The notes under the pieces: generated by a model
What the model was told of the DNA's origin: nothing
Seen by the model: the letters and a program-made list of their open reading frames with translations, nothing else
The model's database searches: none
Source of the DNA: Chromohalobacter canadensis
GTDB lineage: Bacteria; Pseudomonadota; Gammaproteobacteria; Pseudomonadales; Halomonadaceae
Direction: 5' to 3'
DNA length: 64,000 nucleotides
NCBI RefSeq assembly: GCF_029544075.1
Contig: NZ_JAJQJH010000008.1
Span: 81,483 to 145,482 of the forward strand
Program-made: the position numbers and the translations under genes
Shown here: positions 44,093-55,732 of the stretch, one piece after another
Layout of the letters: each line of letters begins with the position of its first letter
How positions within the stretch are numbered: the first letter of the stretch is position 1

Positions 44093-45019
44093 ATGACCGT
44101 AATGGTTTGGCTGGAATACGTACTACCGATCATTTTTCTCGCCCCGCTCGGCGCCACTGCGCTCGTAGTGCTGGCACTGCGCCATCTGGAAGACGGGGCG
44201 CTGGTCTCACCCTATGACGGACGCCCACTGCGTGAGTCCGCGCAGTCTCTACGCGACCGACTCGACCGCGCCTATGCCTCGCTCTTCCTGGATGGCGCGC
44301 TGGGGCCCATCATCACCCTGGCGCCGCTGGTCTACGGCATGGGGCGCATGCTGTTCGCCAACCGTCACAGCTGGCTGGAATGGGCGCTTTACGGGCTTTT
44401 GACCACTGTGCTGGCGTTGGTGCTGTGCTTTCGCTTGATTCGCGACGTGCAGCGCATTCGCCGCCTCAAACTGGGCCTGGCCTGTGAGCTGGCCGTAGGC
44501 CAGGAACTGGAGCGTCTGATCCATCCGGAGGCGCACCCCTATTTCGTGTTCCACGATGTACCCACCGACAGTTTCGCCATTGACCATGTCGTGGTGACCC
44601 CGCATGGCGTCTTCGTGGTCGAGGTCAGCGCCCGAACCCCTCCGCTGGACGTCACGGGTGAGCCCCGCACACAGGTAACGGTGGCTGGACAACGCCTGCG
44701 CTTTCCTGGCTGGCACGAACGTCAATCCCTGGCGCACACACGCATGGCCGCGAGCTGGTGCCGCCAATGGCTGACGCGCCACTCCCTAGGCGATATCGCC
44801 GTGCAAGGCGTGCTGGTCCTACCCGGCTGGGAGGTAGAGATCGAGCAAGCCCCCACCGGGCTGATGGTCGTCAACGGCGAAGGGCTCGCTGCCTTGCTCG
44901 ACGGTACCCCATTGAAGCCCATGAACGACGACGCGCACCAACGCGTGGTGCAGGCACTCGATCAGCGCGTCAAACGCGCCGAGCCTCGCGGCATTACATC
45001 TCGCGGCACTACATCTTGA
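44093..45019 (+). CDS. membrane-anchored NERD-domain protein
   Basis: A 308-residue protein. Residues about 5-30 are a hydrophobic helix, 70-86 and 93-115 two more, and the NERD (nuclease-related) domain follows: AIDHVVVTPHGVFVVEVSAR, the PD-(D/E)XK-like core, at about 155-180. NERD proteins often bind or cut nucleic acid, and some sit in stress or defence islands. No such neighbours are seen here. The function is not predictable. The stop is followed by a 748-base gap. Confidence 0.75.
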   Translation: MTVMVWLEYVLPIIFLAPLGATALVVLALRHLEDGALVSPYDGRPLRESAQSLRDRLDRAYASLFLDGALGPIITLAPLVYGMGRMLFANRHSWLEWALYGLLTTVLALVLCFRLIRDVQRIRRLKLGLACELAVGQELERLIHPEAHPYFVFHDVPTDSFAIDHVVVTPHGVFVVEVSARTPPLDVTGEPRTQVTVAGQRLRFPGWHERQSLAHTRMAASWCRQWLTRHSLGDIAVQGVLVLPGWEVEIEQAPTGLMVVNGEGLAALLDGTPLKPMNDDAHQRVVQALDQRVKRAEPRGITSRGTTS

Positions 45020-45361
45020 AAAACCCAGGCTGAGGCGTCGTTTTCGCACGCGACGGCCAGCCGCTACAGCCCACACAATGCTGTTCGCCCTCGTACAACA
45101 TCACCATGAGATAACGGTGTCAGCATTCCGCCAGTCATCTTCGTCTAGCACACGACGTCAGCCATCTTACGATGGGCACCGTCAGCACATCCTCACTCAA
45201 CATCCAGACCTTATGCCTCTATCGCGAGGAGGTACGCAAACACTTTTTTCGTAATATTTCATCGCAGTAATAAATATAAAAAACTAAGTAACTTGGCCTT
45301 CCATATAAAACGCGCAAAAATCCTCAATTTAAGCGCAAAATCGCTACCACATCACTCCATT

Positions 45362-45380
45362 AAGTTTAGAGATTAAACTT
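45362..45380. promoter_or_regulatory. inverted repeat upstream of lamB
   Basis: AAGTTTA-N5-TAAACTT, a perfect 7-bp dyad in the AT-rich stretch 387 bases before lamB. It could be an operator of a LacI/TetR/MarR-type regulator; none is adjacent. Confidence 0.4.
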
Positions 45381-45548
45381 TAGTGGTGTTTATACCATAG
45401 TCAAAATGAAAACTTACGACACCGTGCTAATAATGTCGTACATGACGAAAACATCATTCGGTCATCGCATCTAGAAAATAACGACGCTTCGCGAACAACA
45501 ATGCTTTGAAAAAAACAACGTTTTGAAAACAACAACAAAGGAATTCTC

Positions 45549-45683
45549 ATGCCGATGCTGTCGATACGCCACCGCGCACTCGCTTCGCGCGGGCCAGTAA
45601 ACGCCCATCTCGTCCACCCACCGTTCAGGAGGCAACAACACCCCTGCGCAACGACCTCAGTGCCGATTCTCACGGCTCACTGA
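45549..45683 (+). CDS. 44-residue upstream frame, possible leader peptide
   Basis: ATG with an AAGGA seven bases upstream opens a 44-codon frame rich in His, Arg and Pro. It ends 83 bases before lamB. It has no known homologue that I recognise. It may be a translated leader or chance. Confidence 0.3.
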   Translation: MPMLSIRHRALASRGPVNAHLVHPPFRRQQHPCATTSVPILTAH

Positions 45684-45748
45684 GCGACGCGCACGATCCA
45701 TCACGTTTCACACGCCATGAAGCGATTCAACGTCACCATGACCAATAA

Positions 45749-47128
<1,380 letters not shown>

Positions 47129-47186
47129 TCGCTCGGCGGTCACCAAAGCGACCGCTGACACGCTAGTTAGCTGTATCGATCCTTCG

Positions 47187-47217
47187 GGCCCCGCCGCGTG
47201 AGCGTCGGGGCCGCTTT
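47187..47217 (+). terminator. terminator between lamB and malM
   Basis: GGCCCCG-N12-CGGGGCC followed by GCTTTT. Partial read-through into malM is likely as no separate promoter is obvious. Confidence 0.7.
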
Positions 47218-47237
47218 TGCATTCGGGAGTTCATTGC

Positions 47238-48158
47238 ATGCCACAACGCCATATCGCCATCCTACTCTCGGGACTAGCCCTGACCAGCCTGGCGGGCTGC
47301 GCCTCGTTGGTTCCCCACGGCGACACCGCCGTGGCGCCAGCCAAGCAAAGCCAACAAGCGCTCGCCCAAGCCACGGACTGCTGCGACACGCTCGCCACCT
47401 TGCCTTATCAGCCATTGACGGTCGGCGAGTCACAGTCATTAACGCTCGACACACATGCCCCGATGCACCAGTTCGAGGACGGGGCCAGCTACTTCCAGGC
47501 ATTCGAGTTACCGCGCACGCGCGAGCCGCTGACGTTCAAACTCACCAGCACCATCGCCAACGATCAGGTCTTCGCGCCCACGGTGCTGATCCTCGATGAG
47601 GATTTTCAGCCCACGCAGCGCGTCGCCAGCGATAAATTCGACTATCTCAGTCCCAATGGTTTCGCCGGTGCGCGTTTGGGGGCCACCTTCGACATCACCC
47701 CCGGCCCCGATGCCGCCTACATGGTGGTCTACAGCAACGAAACCGCGCGCCAGGGCACGACGCAGTATGAAAGCGCGGAAAAAGTCTATGCCCGCGTACG
47801 CGGCCTCGCGCTTCCCCCAGGGCCTGACCCCATCGCCGAGCACACCGCGACCGGCAACGTCACTCTGGAAAGCGAATCCCGCGAGACCGGCGGTGGCCTA
47901 CTAACGCCGATTCTCGGCACGCGCTCGCATGCCGACAGTGTGACGAAGACTCGCAACGCGACTGCGCGCGACGAGCAGGCATCCCCGTCAAGCGCTAGCG
48001 CCTCCACGCCCGACTTCGATTACCGGCGGATGATCAACGCCGCCCTCAAGGCCGATGACATCGAGCTGGCCATGCAGCTGGCCGAACGCGCCGAGCGCGA
48101 AGGCCACAGCGGCACCCGCGCCTGGCTGGCCGAGCGCCTGCGCAGCGTTTCGCCGTAA
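47238..48158 (+). CDS. malM: MalM-type maltose operon periplasmic lipoprotein
   Basis: A 306-residue lipoprotein with the lipobox LAGC near residue 20. The central domain (LPYQPLTVGESQSLTLD through FAPTVLILDEDF) matches MalM, a periplasmic protein encoded at the end of lamB operons in enteric bacteria. The C-terminal part (RRMINAALKADDIELAMQLAERAEREG) is an added helical segment. The start at 47238 is chosen for GGGAG eight bases upstream. Its exact role in enteric bacteria is still unclear. Confidence 0.82.
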   Translation: MPQRHIAILLSGLALTSLAGCASLVPHGDTAVAPAKQSQQALAQATDCCDTLATLPYQPLTVGESQSLTLDTHAPMHQFEDGASYFQAFELPRTREPLTFKLTSTIANDQVFAPTVLILDEDFQPTQRVASDKFDYLSPNGFAGARLGATFDITPGPDAAYMVVYSNETARQGTTQYESAEKVYARVRGLALPPGPDPIAEHTATGNVTLESESRETGGGLLTPILGTRSHADSVTKTRNATARDEQASPSSASASTPDFDYRRMINAALKADDIELAMQLAERAEREGHSGTRAWLAERLRSVSP

Positions 48159-48182
48159 CCCCGCGCCTGCGCGGCGAGCACA

Positions 48183-49520
48183 TTACTCGCCGCGCAGGCG
48201 GCCGCCCATCTCCTGCGCCAGGTCGACGGCGTAGTGGTCAGTCATGCCACCGATGAAGTCGAGCATGCGCCGATAGCTGGCGTAGAGTGACCAAGACGGC
48301 TTGGGCGTGTTCTCGCCGATCAATGCCAGCACGCGCTGGTGCTTGAAGGACGACTCGCCGCTGTGGTGAAGCTCATACGCCGCGCCGATGAAGGCTTCTA
48401 GGAGAATGCCCAGCGTCGTGTAGGCACCGATCTCCAGCTTGGCCTTGCGTTCGTTTTGGAAGATACGTTCGCGGGCGATCTGCTTGGCCGTGCCTACTCC
48501 CCATCCCAAGTCGGGATGACACAGCTCGAGCAGGTCGCCATTCAGGGTGCCGTTCAGCAGCGCACTCTCATGTTGCACGAATACTGCCGCAACATCGTTC
48601 ACAGCACGTTCCATCGCCGCGCCGCGCAAGGCCGCGATACGCCGACGCTGGGAGACCCCTCGGACACGCATGTCGTCATAACCCGATGGCGCCCCCCCGG
48701 CGATCTGGATGAGCACCTCGGCGACTTCGTCGTAGCGCAGAATGCCCATCTCCAGGCCGTCCTCGAGATCCAGCAGCGCATAGCAGATATCGTCGGCAGC
48801 CTCGACGAGATACGCCAGCGGGTGCCGGCACCAGGCTGTTTCGCCATGCGGCAACAAGCCCAAGCGCTCGGCGACCTCGCCCAATAGCTCACGCTCCGAC
48901 TGGTAACAGCCGAACTTGCCGGCCCGCGAGGCGCGCTCCACCGTCCACGGATACTTGAGCATCGTGCCAAGCGTAGCGGCGCTCAGGCGCATGCCGCCGT
49001 TGAACTGGTTGTATTCGATTTGGGTGACGATGCGAAACCCTTGGGCGTTGCCCTCGTAGGTCAGCAGATCCTCGCGCTCGGCCGGCGATAGCTCGGCCAA
49101 CAGCCCGCTACCTTCTGCCTCGGCACGCTTGAACCAGTCGCGGATGGCATATTCGCCGGCATGCCCGAACGGTGGATTGCCGATGTCGTGCCCCAGGCAG
49201 GCCGCCTGCACGATGACACCCAGGTCGGCGGGCGTGATCCAGCCCGGCAGCCGCTCGCGTAACTCCTCGCCGACGATCATGCCCAGCGAACGCCCCACGC
49301 AGCCCACTTCCAGAGAATGCGTCAAGCGGGTGTGGATATGATCGTTGTCGGTCAGCGGGTGGACCTGCGTCTTGCGCCCCAAGCGTCGGAACGAGCCGGC
49401 GAAGACAATACGGTCGTGATCCTTATGGAACGGACTGCGCCCGATTTCATCGCGCGAGCCTCCGTGCTTGTCATTGAGGCGGGTAGGGTCAAGCAGACGC
49501 TCCCATTGCATGGCGCTCAT
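48183..49520 (-). CDS. dgt: deoxyguanosinetriphosphate triphosphohydrolase-like protein
   Basis: A 445-residue HD-domain dNTP triphosphohydrolase. The metal motif H..HD..D is visible in HTRLTHSLEVG and GHDIGNPPFGHAGE. It removes triphosphate from dGTP (or other dNTPs) in its relatives. Length fits the shorter dGTPase-like group common in gamma-proteobacteria. It is convergent with malM and, on the same strand, follows the oxaloacetate decarboxylase gene. Confidence 0.9.
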   Translation of the reverse strand: MSAMQWERLLDPTRLNDKHGGSRDEIGRSPFHKDHDRIVFAGSFRRLGRKTQVHPLTDNDHIHTRLTHSLEVGCVGRSLGMIVGEELRERLPGWITPADLGVIVQAACLGHDIGNPPFGHAGEYAIRDWFKRAEAEGSGLLAELSPAEREDLLTYEGNAQGFRIVTQIEYNQFNGGMRLSAATLGTMLKYPWTVERASRAGKFGCYQSERELLGEVAERLGLLPHGETAWCRHPLAYLVEAADDICYALLDLEDGLEMGILRYDEVAEVLIQIAGGAPSGYDDMRVRGVSQRRRIAALRGAAMERAVNDVAAVFVQHESALLNGTLNGDLLELCHPDLGWGVGTAKQIARERIFQNERKAKLEIGAYTTLGILLEAFIGAAYELHHSGESSFKHQRVLALIGENTPKPSWSLYASYRRMLDFIGGMTDHYAVDLAQEMGGRLRGE

Positions 49521-49542
49521 CGCACTCTCCGGTTGTCGAGGC

Positions 49543-50406
49543 CTACTCTTTCACATCCATATAATCGCGCGCCCAGGCACGATACTCGTCCAGCGTAGAG
49601 TAACGCGTGGACAACTGCGACGCGCTCAATTCGCTGGCAGCGATATCGCGCTGCTCGCGCAGGCAGTCGTAGGTGGCCTTGATGGCGGCAAAGTAGGCCG
49701 CATGACCGTTGACCACCACGCGCACGCCGAGCGCAGCCAGGCGTTCGCGATCACGCAGTTCGGGATTGCCGTAAGTGACCAGCATCAGCGGGATTTCGAG
49801 CGGAGCGGCCAGACGCGCGAGATGCTCGAAGTCACGCACACCCACCAGGCAGATGGCATCCACGCCCGCCGCTTGATAGGCACACACGCGCTCGATGGCA
49901 GCATCATCGTCGAGTTGACCGGCGTTAGTGCGTGCGATGATCGCCATCGCCGGGTCGATACGCGCCTCCAAGGCCGCACGCATCTTGCCTACGCCCTCGT
50001 CGAGAGGGATGAGGTCGGTGGACTTGTGCCCGTACTGCGCCGGCAGCAGGGTGTCCTCGATGGTCAACGCCGCCACGCCGGCACGTTCGAGCTCGGTAAT
50101 GGTACGCATGACGTTGAGCGCGTTGCCATAGCCATGATCGGCGTCGGCGATCACCGGGAGTCGCGTCACGCGGCCGATGCGAGTCGCTTGTTCGACGAAC
50201 TCGCTCAGCGTGATCAAGGCGAAATCCGGCGCCGCCAGTACCTGCAACGAGGCCACCGAGCCGCCCAGAATCCCCACCTCGAAGCCCAAATCCGCGGCGA
50301 TGCGCGCCGACATGGGGTCGAACACCGAAGCGGTGAAAAAGCATTGGTCGGACGCCAGCAGGGCGCGGAAGTCATTACGTAGATCGTGTTGCGAGGGGGT
50401 TGCCAC
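49543..50406 (-). CDS. oxaloacetate decarboxylase, PEP-mutase/isocitrate-lyase superfamily
   Basis: A 287-residue TIM-barrel protein of the PEP mutase/isocitrate lyase superfamily. The metal site DADHGYG and the ARTNA and [12 protein letters not shown] segments are conserved. The protein resembles the Pseudomonas oxaloacetate decarboxylase PA4872, including [26 protein letters not shown]. Substrate: oxaloacetate to pyruvate plus CO2. It lies 235 bases after the phn transporter operon on the same strand, which leaves room for a phosphonate link, but the sequence favours the decarboxylase. Confidence 0.85.
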   Translation of the reverse strand: MATPSQHDLRNDFRALLASDQCFFTASVFDPMSARIAADLGFEVGILGGSVASLQVLAAPDFALITLSEFVEQATRIGRVTRLPVIADADHGYGNALNVMRTITELERAGVAALTIEDTLLPAQYGHKSTDLIPLDEGVGKMRAALEARIDPAMAIIARTNAGQLDDDAAIERVCAYQAAGVDAICLVGVRDFEHLARLAAPLEIPLMLVTYGNPELRDRERLAALGVRVVVNGHAAYFAAIKATYDCLREQRDIAASELSASQLSTRYSTLDEYRAWARDYMDVKE

Positions 50407-50440
50407 TCAGGACTCCTATTGTCACGCGACGACCGTACGG

Positions 50441-50463
50441 CGCGCGGGCGAAAGGCCCGCGCG
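50441..50463. other. strong GC hairpin in the phnE-decarboxylase gap
   Basis: CGCGCGGGC-GAAAG-GCCCGCGCG, a perfect 9-bp stem. It sits in the 234-base gap 50407-50640 and could act as terminator or mRNA-end structure for the phn operon. No T-run follows. Confidence 0.45.
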
Positions 50464-50640
50464 GACGACGGCGGTCGGATTGAACACGTCCAGCTTAGCT
50501 GGCGCATGGGACATGCCTCCCCGCTGACGAGTCACCTGTCAGAACGCGGCGGGAAGGCGTCGATTAGACCTTAGGAGGAGAAGGATATTACGCCGCTCGA
50601 CAAGATGCACGGGGCATGCCGCATGCCGGCGGCGGCACAA

Positions 50641-51474
50641 TCACATGATGGCGTGGCGCACCCGCGCCGAGATCCACTCGCTGACGAGCACCGTGGCGAG
50701 AATGGCGAGCAGAATCGTCGCCACCTGCGGCCAGGCCAGCACGTTGATTGACGACTGCAGCTTGAGGCCGATGCCGCCCGCGCCGACCAGGCCCAGAATC
50801 GTGCTTTCGCGGATATTGATGTCCCAGCGGAACATGGCGATTGCCCAAAACGCCGGCATCACCTGGGGCACGATGGCATAGTCGAGCCGCTGCGCGGCAC
50901 TCGCGCCGGTGGCACTGATCGCCTCGACCTGGCGCGAATCGGTCTCCTCGATGGACTCATAGAGCAGCTTGCCGACGAAGCCGATCGAACGCAGCGCGAT
51001 CGCCACCACCCCGGCGAGCAGCCCCGGCCCAAGAATGGCGACCAGCAGCAGCGCCCAGATCAAGGAGTTGATCGAACGCGAGGTAACGATCACCAACAGC
51101 GCCACCGGCCGGATCCATATCCGCGAAGGCGTGGTATTGCGTGCGGCGAGAAACGCCACCGGCACCGCCATAATCACGCCCCCCAAGGTGCCCAGAGTGG
51201 CGATGTTGATCGTATCCCACAGCGGCGCCATCAACTCGGGCAGATACGCCATGCTCGGCGGCCACATCCGGCTGCCAAGGTCGGCGGCCTGGCTCGGTGC
51301 GTCGGCCACGAACACCCACATCGTGTCGGCGTTCATCACCTGCCAGCAGTAGACGAACAACGCCACCAGTGCCAGCCAGCCGAACCACAAGGCGAGCCGC
51401 GCCCGTGGCGTGCGAAAGGTCCACACATCAGCGTAGGTGGTAGGCGCGTCGGGGGTCACAGGGGTCGGCTTCAT
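50641..51474 (-). CDS. phnE: phosphonate-type ABC transporter permease PhnE (second)
   Basis: A 277-residue inner-membrane protein with about six helices. The EAA-like loop (SATGASAAQRLDYAIVPQVMPAFWAI region, about residues 186-211) is the site of contact with the ATPase. It overlaps the first phnE by four bases. The two permeases probably form a heterodimer for a phosphonate, phosphite or similar oxyanion. It is the last gene of phnD-phnC-phnE-phnE. Confidence 0.88.
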   Translation of the reverse strand: MKPTPVTPDAPTTYADVWTFRTPRARLALWFGWLALVALFVYCWQVMNADTMWVFVADAPSQAADLGSRMWPPSMAYLPELMAPLWDTINIATLGTLGGVIMAVPVAFLAARNTTPSRIWIRPVALLVIVTSRSINSLIWALLLVAILGPGLLAGVVAIALRSIGFVGKLLYESIEETDSRQVEAISATGASAAQRLDYAIVPQVMPAFWAIAMFRWDINIRESTILGLVGAGGIGLKLQSSINVLAWPQVATILLAILATVLVSEWISARVRHAIM

Positions 51475-52283
51475 TGCAGGAATCTTCTCAGGTAGCTGGA
51501 GCCGTATTCCGCCAGCATGACGATGGCGATGACGATCAGCAGGATGGCGCCGGCGCTATCGTATTCGTAGCGGTCGATGGCGGTGTTGAGCGTGGCGCCG
51601 ATGCCCCCGGCACCGACGATGCCGATCACCGCGCTCTCGCGGAAGTTGATGTCCAACCGGTAGAGCGACAGCCCAATCAGGCGCGGCATCACCTGGGGCT
51701 GAATGGCATAGTGCAGCACCTGCCACCAGCCGGCACCGGTAGCGCGAATCGCCTCAACCTGGCGCGGGTCGATCTCCTCGATGTCGTCGGCCAACAGCTT
51801 GGCGATGAACCCGATCGAGGCGAACGACAGCGTCACGAACCCCGCCAGCGGGCCGAAGCCGAACATCGCAACGAGAAATATCGCGATAATGACCTCCTGC
51901 AGGGAGCGGCTGACGGCAATAATTGCGCGGCACAGGCCATATACTGAGGCCGGTACCAGGTTGCGCGCGCCGCCAATGCCGATGGGCACCGAGATCGCCA
52001 CCCCGACCACGGTGGCGGTGAGTGTCATGGTCAGGCTCTCGATGAGCCCCTGGCGAATGTCGCTCCAACGGCTGATGAAATCGGGTTGTAGAAACCCGTG
52101 GGCGAAACGCTGCGCGCGGGATAGACCTTCCACCACACGCGACCACTCGACCTCGAAGGAGCCCAGCGCCAGGACCAGATAGGCCAACGCCGCGCCCTGC
52201 ACGAGCAGGCGCCAGCGTCGGTCACGCAGCATCCGCGCCGGTCGCCGCCAGCGCGTGGGATAGACAGGCGCTGACACACTCAT
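51471..52283 (-). CDS. phnE: phosphonate-type ABC transporter permease PhnE (first)
   Basis: A 270-residue permease with five or six helices. The loop [37 protein letters not shown] is the ATPase contact region. The start at 52283 lies in an ATGA overlap with phnC; a longer frame upstream is only the antisense side of phnC. It overlaps the second phnE by four bases. Both permeases are similar in this region, suggesting gene duplication. Confidence 0.88.
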   Translation of the reverse strand: MSVSAPVYPTRWRRPARMLRDRRWRLLVQGAALAYLVLALGSFEVEWSRVVEGLSRAQRFAHGFLQPDFISRWSDIRQGLIESLTMTLTATVVGVAISVPIGIGGARNLVPASVYGLCRAIIAVSRSLQEVIIAIFLVAMFGFGPLAGFVTLSFASIGFIAKLLADDIEEIDPRQVEAIRATGAGWWQVLHYAIQPQVMPRLIGLSLYRLDINFRESAVIGIVGAGGIGATLNTAIDRYEYDSAGAILLIVIAIVMLAEYGSSYLRRFLQ

Positions 52284-53101
52284 CGCGCCACCTCCGCCAG
52301 GCGCCGCGAAGTGTCCTCCTCGGCATCCCGGTCCGCTTCGTGTTCGCGGCGCATCGCCGACCAGTCCTCGGCACCGTAAATATCGCCAAGCACCGTCTCG
52401 TCGAGAGCCGTCGGCGCACCGTCGAAGACCACTTCCCCCGCACGAAGGCCGACGATGCGATGCATGAACTGCTGGGCCAACGGCACGTCGTGAATATTGA
52501 CGATGGCTGGCAAGTCGCGCTCGTCGCATACCTCGATGATCAAGCGCATGATCTGGCGGCTCGTCTTGGGGTCCAGGCTGGCGGTCGGTTCGTCGACTAA
52601 CAACAGCGCGGGCTCCTGAGCCAAGGCCCGCGCGATACCCACCCGCTGGCGCTGGCCACCCGATAGCGCGTCGGCGCGTTTGTCGGCATGCTCGAGCAAG
52701 CCCACACGGTCGAGCAGGCGGTAGGCGTTCTCGATATCACGTCCCGGAAAGCGCCGCGTGAAGCTGCGCCAGAACGGCACATACCCTAGGCGCCCCGATA
52801 GGACGTTTTCCATCACCGTGAGCCGCTCGACCAGCGCGTACTCCTGGAAGATCATGCCGATCCGCCGTCGCTGGCGACGCAATTCGGCGCGCCCCACCTG
52901 AGCGAGATCGATATCGCCGAGCAGAATACGCCCCCCACTGGGATCGACCAGGCGATTGATGCAGCGAATCAGTGTCGACTTGCCGGCGCCTGAAGGCCCG
53001 ATCAAGCCCACCACCTGGCCACGCGGCACGACGAAGGAGACATCGCGCAGCGCCGTGTCACCGGTGGCATAGGTCTTGGTGAGTTGTTGTAGGTCCAGCA
53101 C
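52280..53101 (-). CDS. phnC: phosphonate-type ABC transporter ATPase PhnC
   Basis: A 273-residue ABC ATPase. Walker [10 protein letters not shown], signature [15 protein letters not shown], Walker [13 protein letters not shown], and the switch histidine in [11 protein letters not shown] are all present. The start is a GTG at 53101 with GGGGAG six bases upstream; an ATG at 53158 has a poorer site. It follows phnD after 81 bases and overlaps phnE by four. Confidence 0.9.
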   Translation of the reverse strand: MLDLQQLTKTYATGDTALRDVSFVVPRGQVVGLIGPSGAGKSTLIRCINRLVDPSGGRILLGDIDLAQVGRAELRRQRRRIGMIFQEYALVERLTVMENVLSGRLGYVPFWRSFTRRFPGRDIENAYRLLDRVGLLEHADKRADALSGGQRQRVGIARALAQEPALLLVDEPTASLDPKTSRQIMRLIIEVCDERDLPAIVNIHDVPLAQQFMHRIVGLRAGEVVFDGAPTALDETVLGDIYGAEDWSAMRREHEADRDAEEDTSRRLAEVAR

Positions 53102-53182
53102 GTCAGTCTCCCCACTCGTGAGGAGCGAGCGCCGCGTACGGCAACGCTCGGTCCCCATGCATCGAGCTTGGCTCTCCAGTGC

Positions 53183-54157
53183 TTACGAGCACTGGTAGTC
53201 GACGCCGTTGGCTGCATCGATCTGGCGAATCACCGACCAGTGCTTCTTGAAGGTGATGGGGATGAACTGTGACTCGCCGTTCTTGCCGAATTCCTCGGCC
53301 AGTTCAGTGCCTTCCCAGTCGAAGTCAAAGAACGCCTTCTTGATGGCTTCCTGCAATTCGGGCTTGAGGTCGTGGGCCACCCCATACGCGGTGGTCGGGA
53401 AGGTATCCGACTGATAGATCACCTCGATCTGATCCGCGTCGATCACGTCGCGCTCGAGCATGCGCGCCTTGACCGAATTGGCGATAGTGGCGACCTCATA
53501 GTCGTGATTGGCGACACCGAGAATCGAATTGTCGTGCTTACCGGAGAAGTCGACCTCGTAATCTTCTCCGGACGTCATACCGAATTCCGAGGCCATCAGC
53601 GCGGTGGGCGCCTTGTAACCGGAATTGGACGTCTCTGAGGTATGGGTCAGGGTCTTGCCCTTGATGTCTTCGACCTCATCGATACCCGAGCCAGGATAAG
53701 TGATGATCTCCATCTCGTAGCCGAAGGAACCATCGTCGGCGGCCATCATCGCGAAGGGCCTAAAGCCCGCGCAGGCCACCGCCAGCGGGTTAGAGCCGGT
53801 GTTGAAACCGGCCACGTGCAGGCGGCCGGCACGCATCGCCTCGATCTGGGCAGCGTTGGACTGCACAGGGAAGAAGCGCACCTCTTTGCCGGTGACCTCT
53901 TCCATGTGATCAAGGAAGCCGGACCACACATCCGCGTAGACGGCAGGATCTTCCACCGGGGTATAGGCGAAGACCAGCGTGTCCGGGTCGCGCCATTGGG
54001 ATTCGTCTTCTGGAATGTCGGCGACGAGGTCGCCATCGCGGTCGGTGTAACGGTCGCTGAGCTGGAAGTCGGCCTGGGCGGTGGATGTGCCTGCGGCGAG
54101 AGCGGCGAAGGCAAGCCCCAAGGCGGGGCGTTTCAGAAAAAGCGTCTGCGAGAACAT
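53183..54157 (-). CDS. phnD: phosphonate-type ABC transporter substrate-binding protein PhnD
   Basis: A 324-residue periplasmic binding protein with a signal peptide (to about residue 29). The core shows VFAYTPVEDPAVYADVWSGFLDHMEE at the start of the mature domain, then LHVAGFNTG and THTSETSNSGYKAP. It heads the phn operon. The ligand is a phosphonate, phosphite or similar oxyanion; no C-P lyase or phosphonatase genes accompany it in the window. Confidence 0.88.
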   Translation of the reverse strand: MFSQTLFLKRPALGLAFAALAAGTSTAQADFQLSDRYTDRDGDLVADIPEDESQWRDPDTLVFAYTPVEDPAVYADVWSGFLDHMEEVTGKEVRFFPVQSNAAQIEAMRAGRLHVAGFNTGSNPLAVACAGFRPFAMMAADDGSFGYEMEIITYPGSGIDEVEDIKGKTLTHTSETSNSGYKAPTALMASEFGMTSGEDYEVDFSGKHDNSILGVANHDYEVATIANSVKARMLERDVIDADQIEVIYQSDTFPTTAYGVAHDLKPELQEAIKKAFFDFDWEGTELAEEFGKNGESQFIPITFKKHWSVIRQIDAANGVDYQCS

Positions 54158-54307
54158 GCGTTGTCACCTGGTTGCGAACAAGGAGCAATACCCATTGTTC
54201 GCACCCTTGAATGACAGTTCCGCGACGCTTCGGTGACGATCCTATGACGTTGCCATGACCGCGCGCCGTGGCGCCCGCGCCCAAACCCACAGGCCACGCA
54301 TTAAGAT

Positions 54308-55717
54308 TCAGTCGTCGGCGAGCGCCGGCAGCAGCACCTTGAGCTTACGCGTCAGTGTATTGCGGCCCCAACCGAGCAGCTCGGCGGCCTCGCCCTTGCG
54401 CCCGCCGGTGTGCTTGAGCGCGGTCTCGATGAGAATGCGCTCGAAATCCGGCACCGCCTCTTCGAGAAGATGCGTATGCCCGGCGGCCAGGGCGCGATCG
54501 GCCCACTCGCGGAAGGCACCGCGCCAGTCGCCGCCGGCACTTTCGGTGCCCTCGATATCACGCAGCTCCGGCGGCAGGTCCTCGACCAGCACCTCGCGTC
54601 CCGACGCCATTACCGTCAGCCAGCGACAGGTGTTCTCGAGCTGGCGCACGTTGCCCGGCCACGGCAGCTGCGTGAGGTGCTGTTCGGCTTCCTGGGTCAG
54701 CACTTTGGGCTCGGTGGCGAGCTCCTTGGCGGCGTCGGCCAGGAAGTGCTGCACCAAGCGCGGAATGTCCTCACGCCGCTCGGAAAGACGCGGCAGATGG
54801 ATACGAATCACGTTGAGGCGGTGAAACAGATCCTCGCGAAAGCGGCCGTCCTCGACCAGGCGCTCCAGATGCTGGTGGGTCGCGGCGATGATGCGCACGT
54901 CGACCTTGACCGGCGTGTGGCCACCGACCCGGTAGAACTCACCATCGGCCAGCACGCGCAACAAGCGCGTCTGCGTCTCGGCGGGCATGTCGCCAATCTC
55001 GTCGAGGAATAGCGTGCCGCCATCGGACTGCTCGAAGCGTCCCCGCCGCTGCGAGGTCGCCCCGGTGAAAGCGCCCTTTTCATGGCCGAAGAGTTCGGAT
55101 TCCATCAGATCCTTGGGAATCGCCGCCATGTTGAGGGCAATAAAGGGCCCACCATGACGCGGACTGTGCTGGTGAAGCGCCTGGGCGACACGCTCCTTGC
55201 CGGTCCCCGACTCTCCGTTGATCATCACCGTGATATGCGATTGCGAGAGCCGCCCGATGGCGCGAAAAACCTCCTGCATCGCCGGCGCCTCGCCAATGAT
55301 CTCCGCCGACAGACCTTCCGGCACCGCCGCCGGCGTGCGTCGCTCGCGGGCATGCGCCACGCCACGCCGTACCAGCGCCAGGGCCTCGTCGACATCGAAC
55401 GGCTTGGGCAGGTACTCGAAGGCGCCGCCCTGGTACGACGCCACCGCGCTGTCGAGGTCCGAATGCGCGGTCATCACGATCACCGGCAGGTCCGGGTGGC
55501 TTTCGCGAATGCGCGCCATCAGGTCCAGCCCGTCCAGACCCGGCATGCGGATATCGGTCAGCAAGACATCCGGCGGCTGCCGCAGGATACGTTCCAATGC
55601 ACTATCGGCGCGCTCGAAGCTCTCAACGTCGAGGTCCGGCTGAGCCAGCGCGCGCTCCAATACCCAGCGAATAGCGCGATCGTCGTCGACGATCATGATG
55701 CGTGCGACGTCAGTCAT
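54308..55717 (-). CDS. ntrC: nitrogen regulator NtrC (GlnG)
   Basis: A 469-residue sigma-54-dependent activator. The receiver domain has phosphorylation site Asp55 (LLTDIRMPG). The AAA+ domain shows Walker A GESGTGKERV (about 168-177) and the sigma-54 contact GAFTGA. The C-terminal Fis-type helix-turn-helix is AAELLGWGRNTLTRKL. It is 15 bases after ntrB, so the two are one operon. It should bind the NtrC boxes near glnA and ntrB in this window. Confidence 0.96.
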   Translation of the reverse strand: MTDVARIMIVDDDRAIRWVLERALAQPDLDVESFERADSALERILRQPPDVLLTDIRMPGLDGLDLMARIRESHPDLPVIVMTAHSDLDSAVASYQGGAFEYLPKPFDVDEALALVRRGVAHARERRTPAAVPEGLSAEIIGEAPAMQEVFRAIGRLSQSHITVMINGESGTGKERVAQALHQHSPRHGGPFIALNMAAIPKDLMESELFGHEKGAFTGATSQRRGRFEQSDGGTLFLDEIGDMPAETQTRLLRVLADGEFYRVGGHTPVKVDVRIIAATHQHLERLVEDGRFREDLFHRLNVIRIHLPRLSERREDIPRLVQHFLADAAKELATEPKVLTQEAEQHLTQLPWPGNVRQLENTCRWLTVMASGREVLVEDLPPELRDIEGTESAGGDWRGAFREWADRALAAGHTHLLEEAVPDFERILIETALKHTGGRKGEAAELLGWGRNTLTRKLKVLLPALADD

Positions 55718-55732
55718 GGGGCCTCCCGAGCC

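Noticed and set aside
45401..45673. 90-codon minus-strand frame in the lamB upstream gap
   Set aside because: No ribosome site, no domain, unusual composition; the region looks regulatory.
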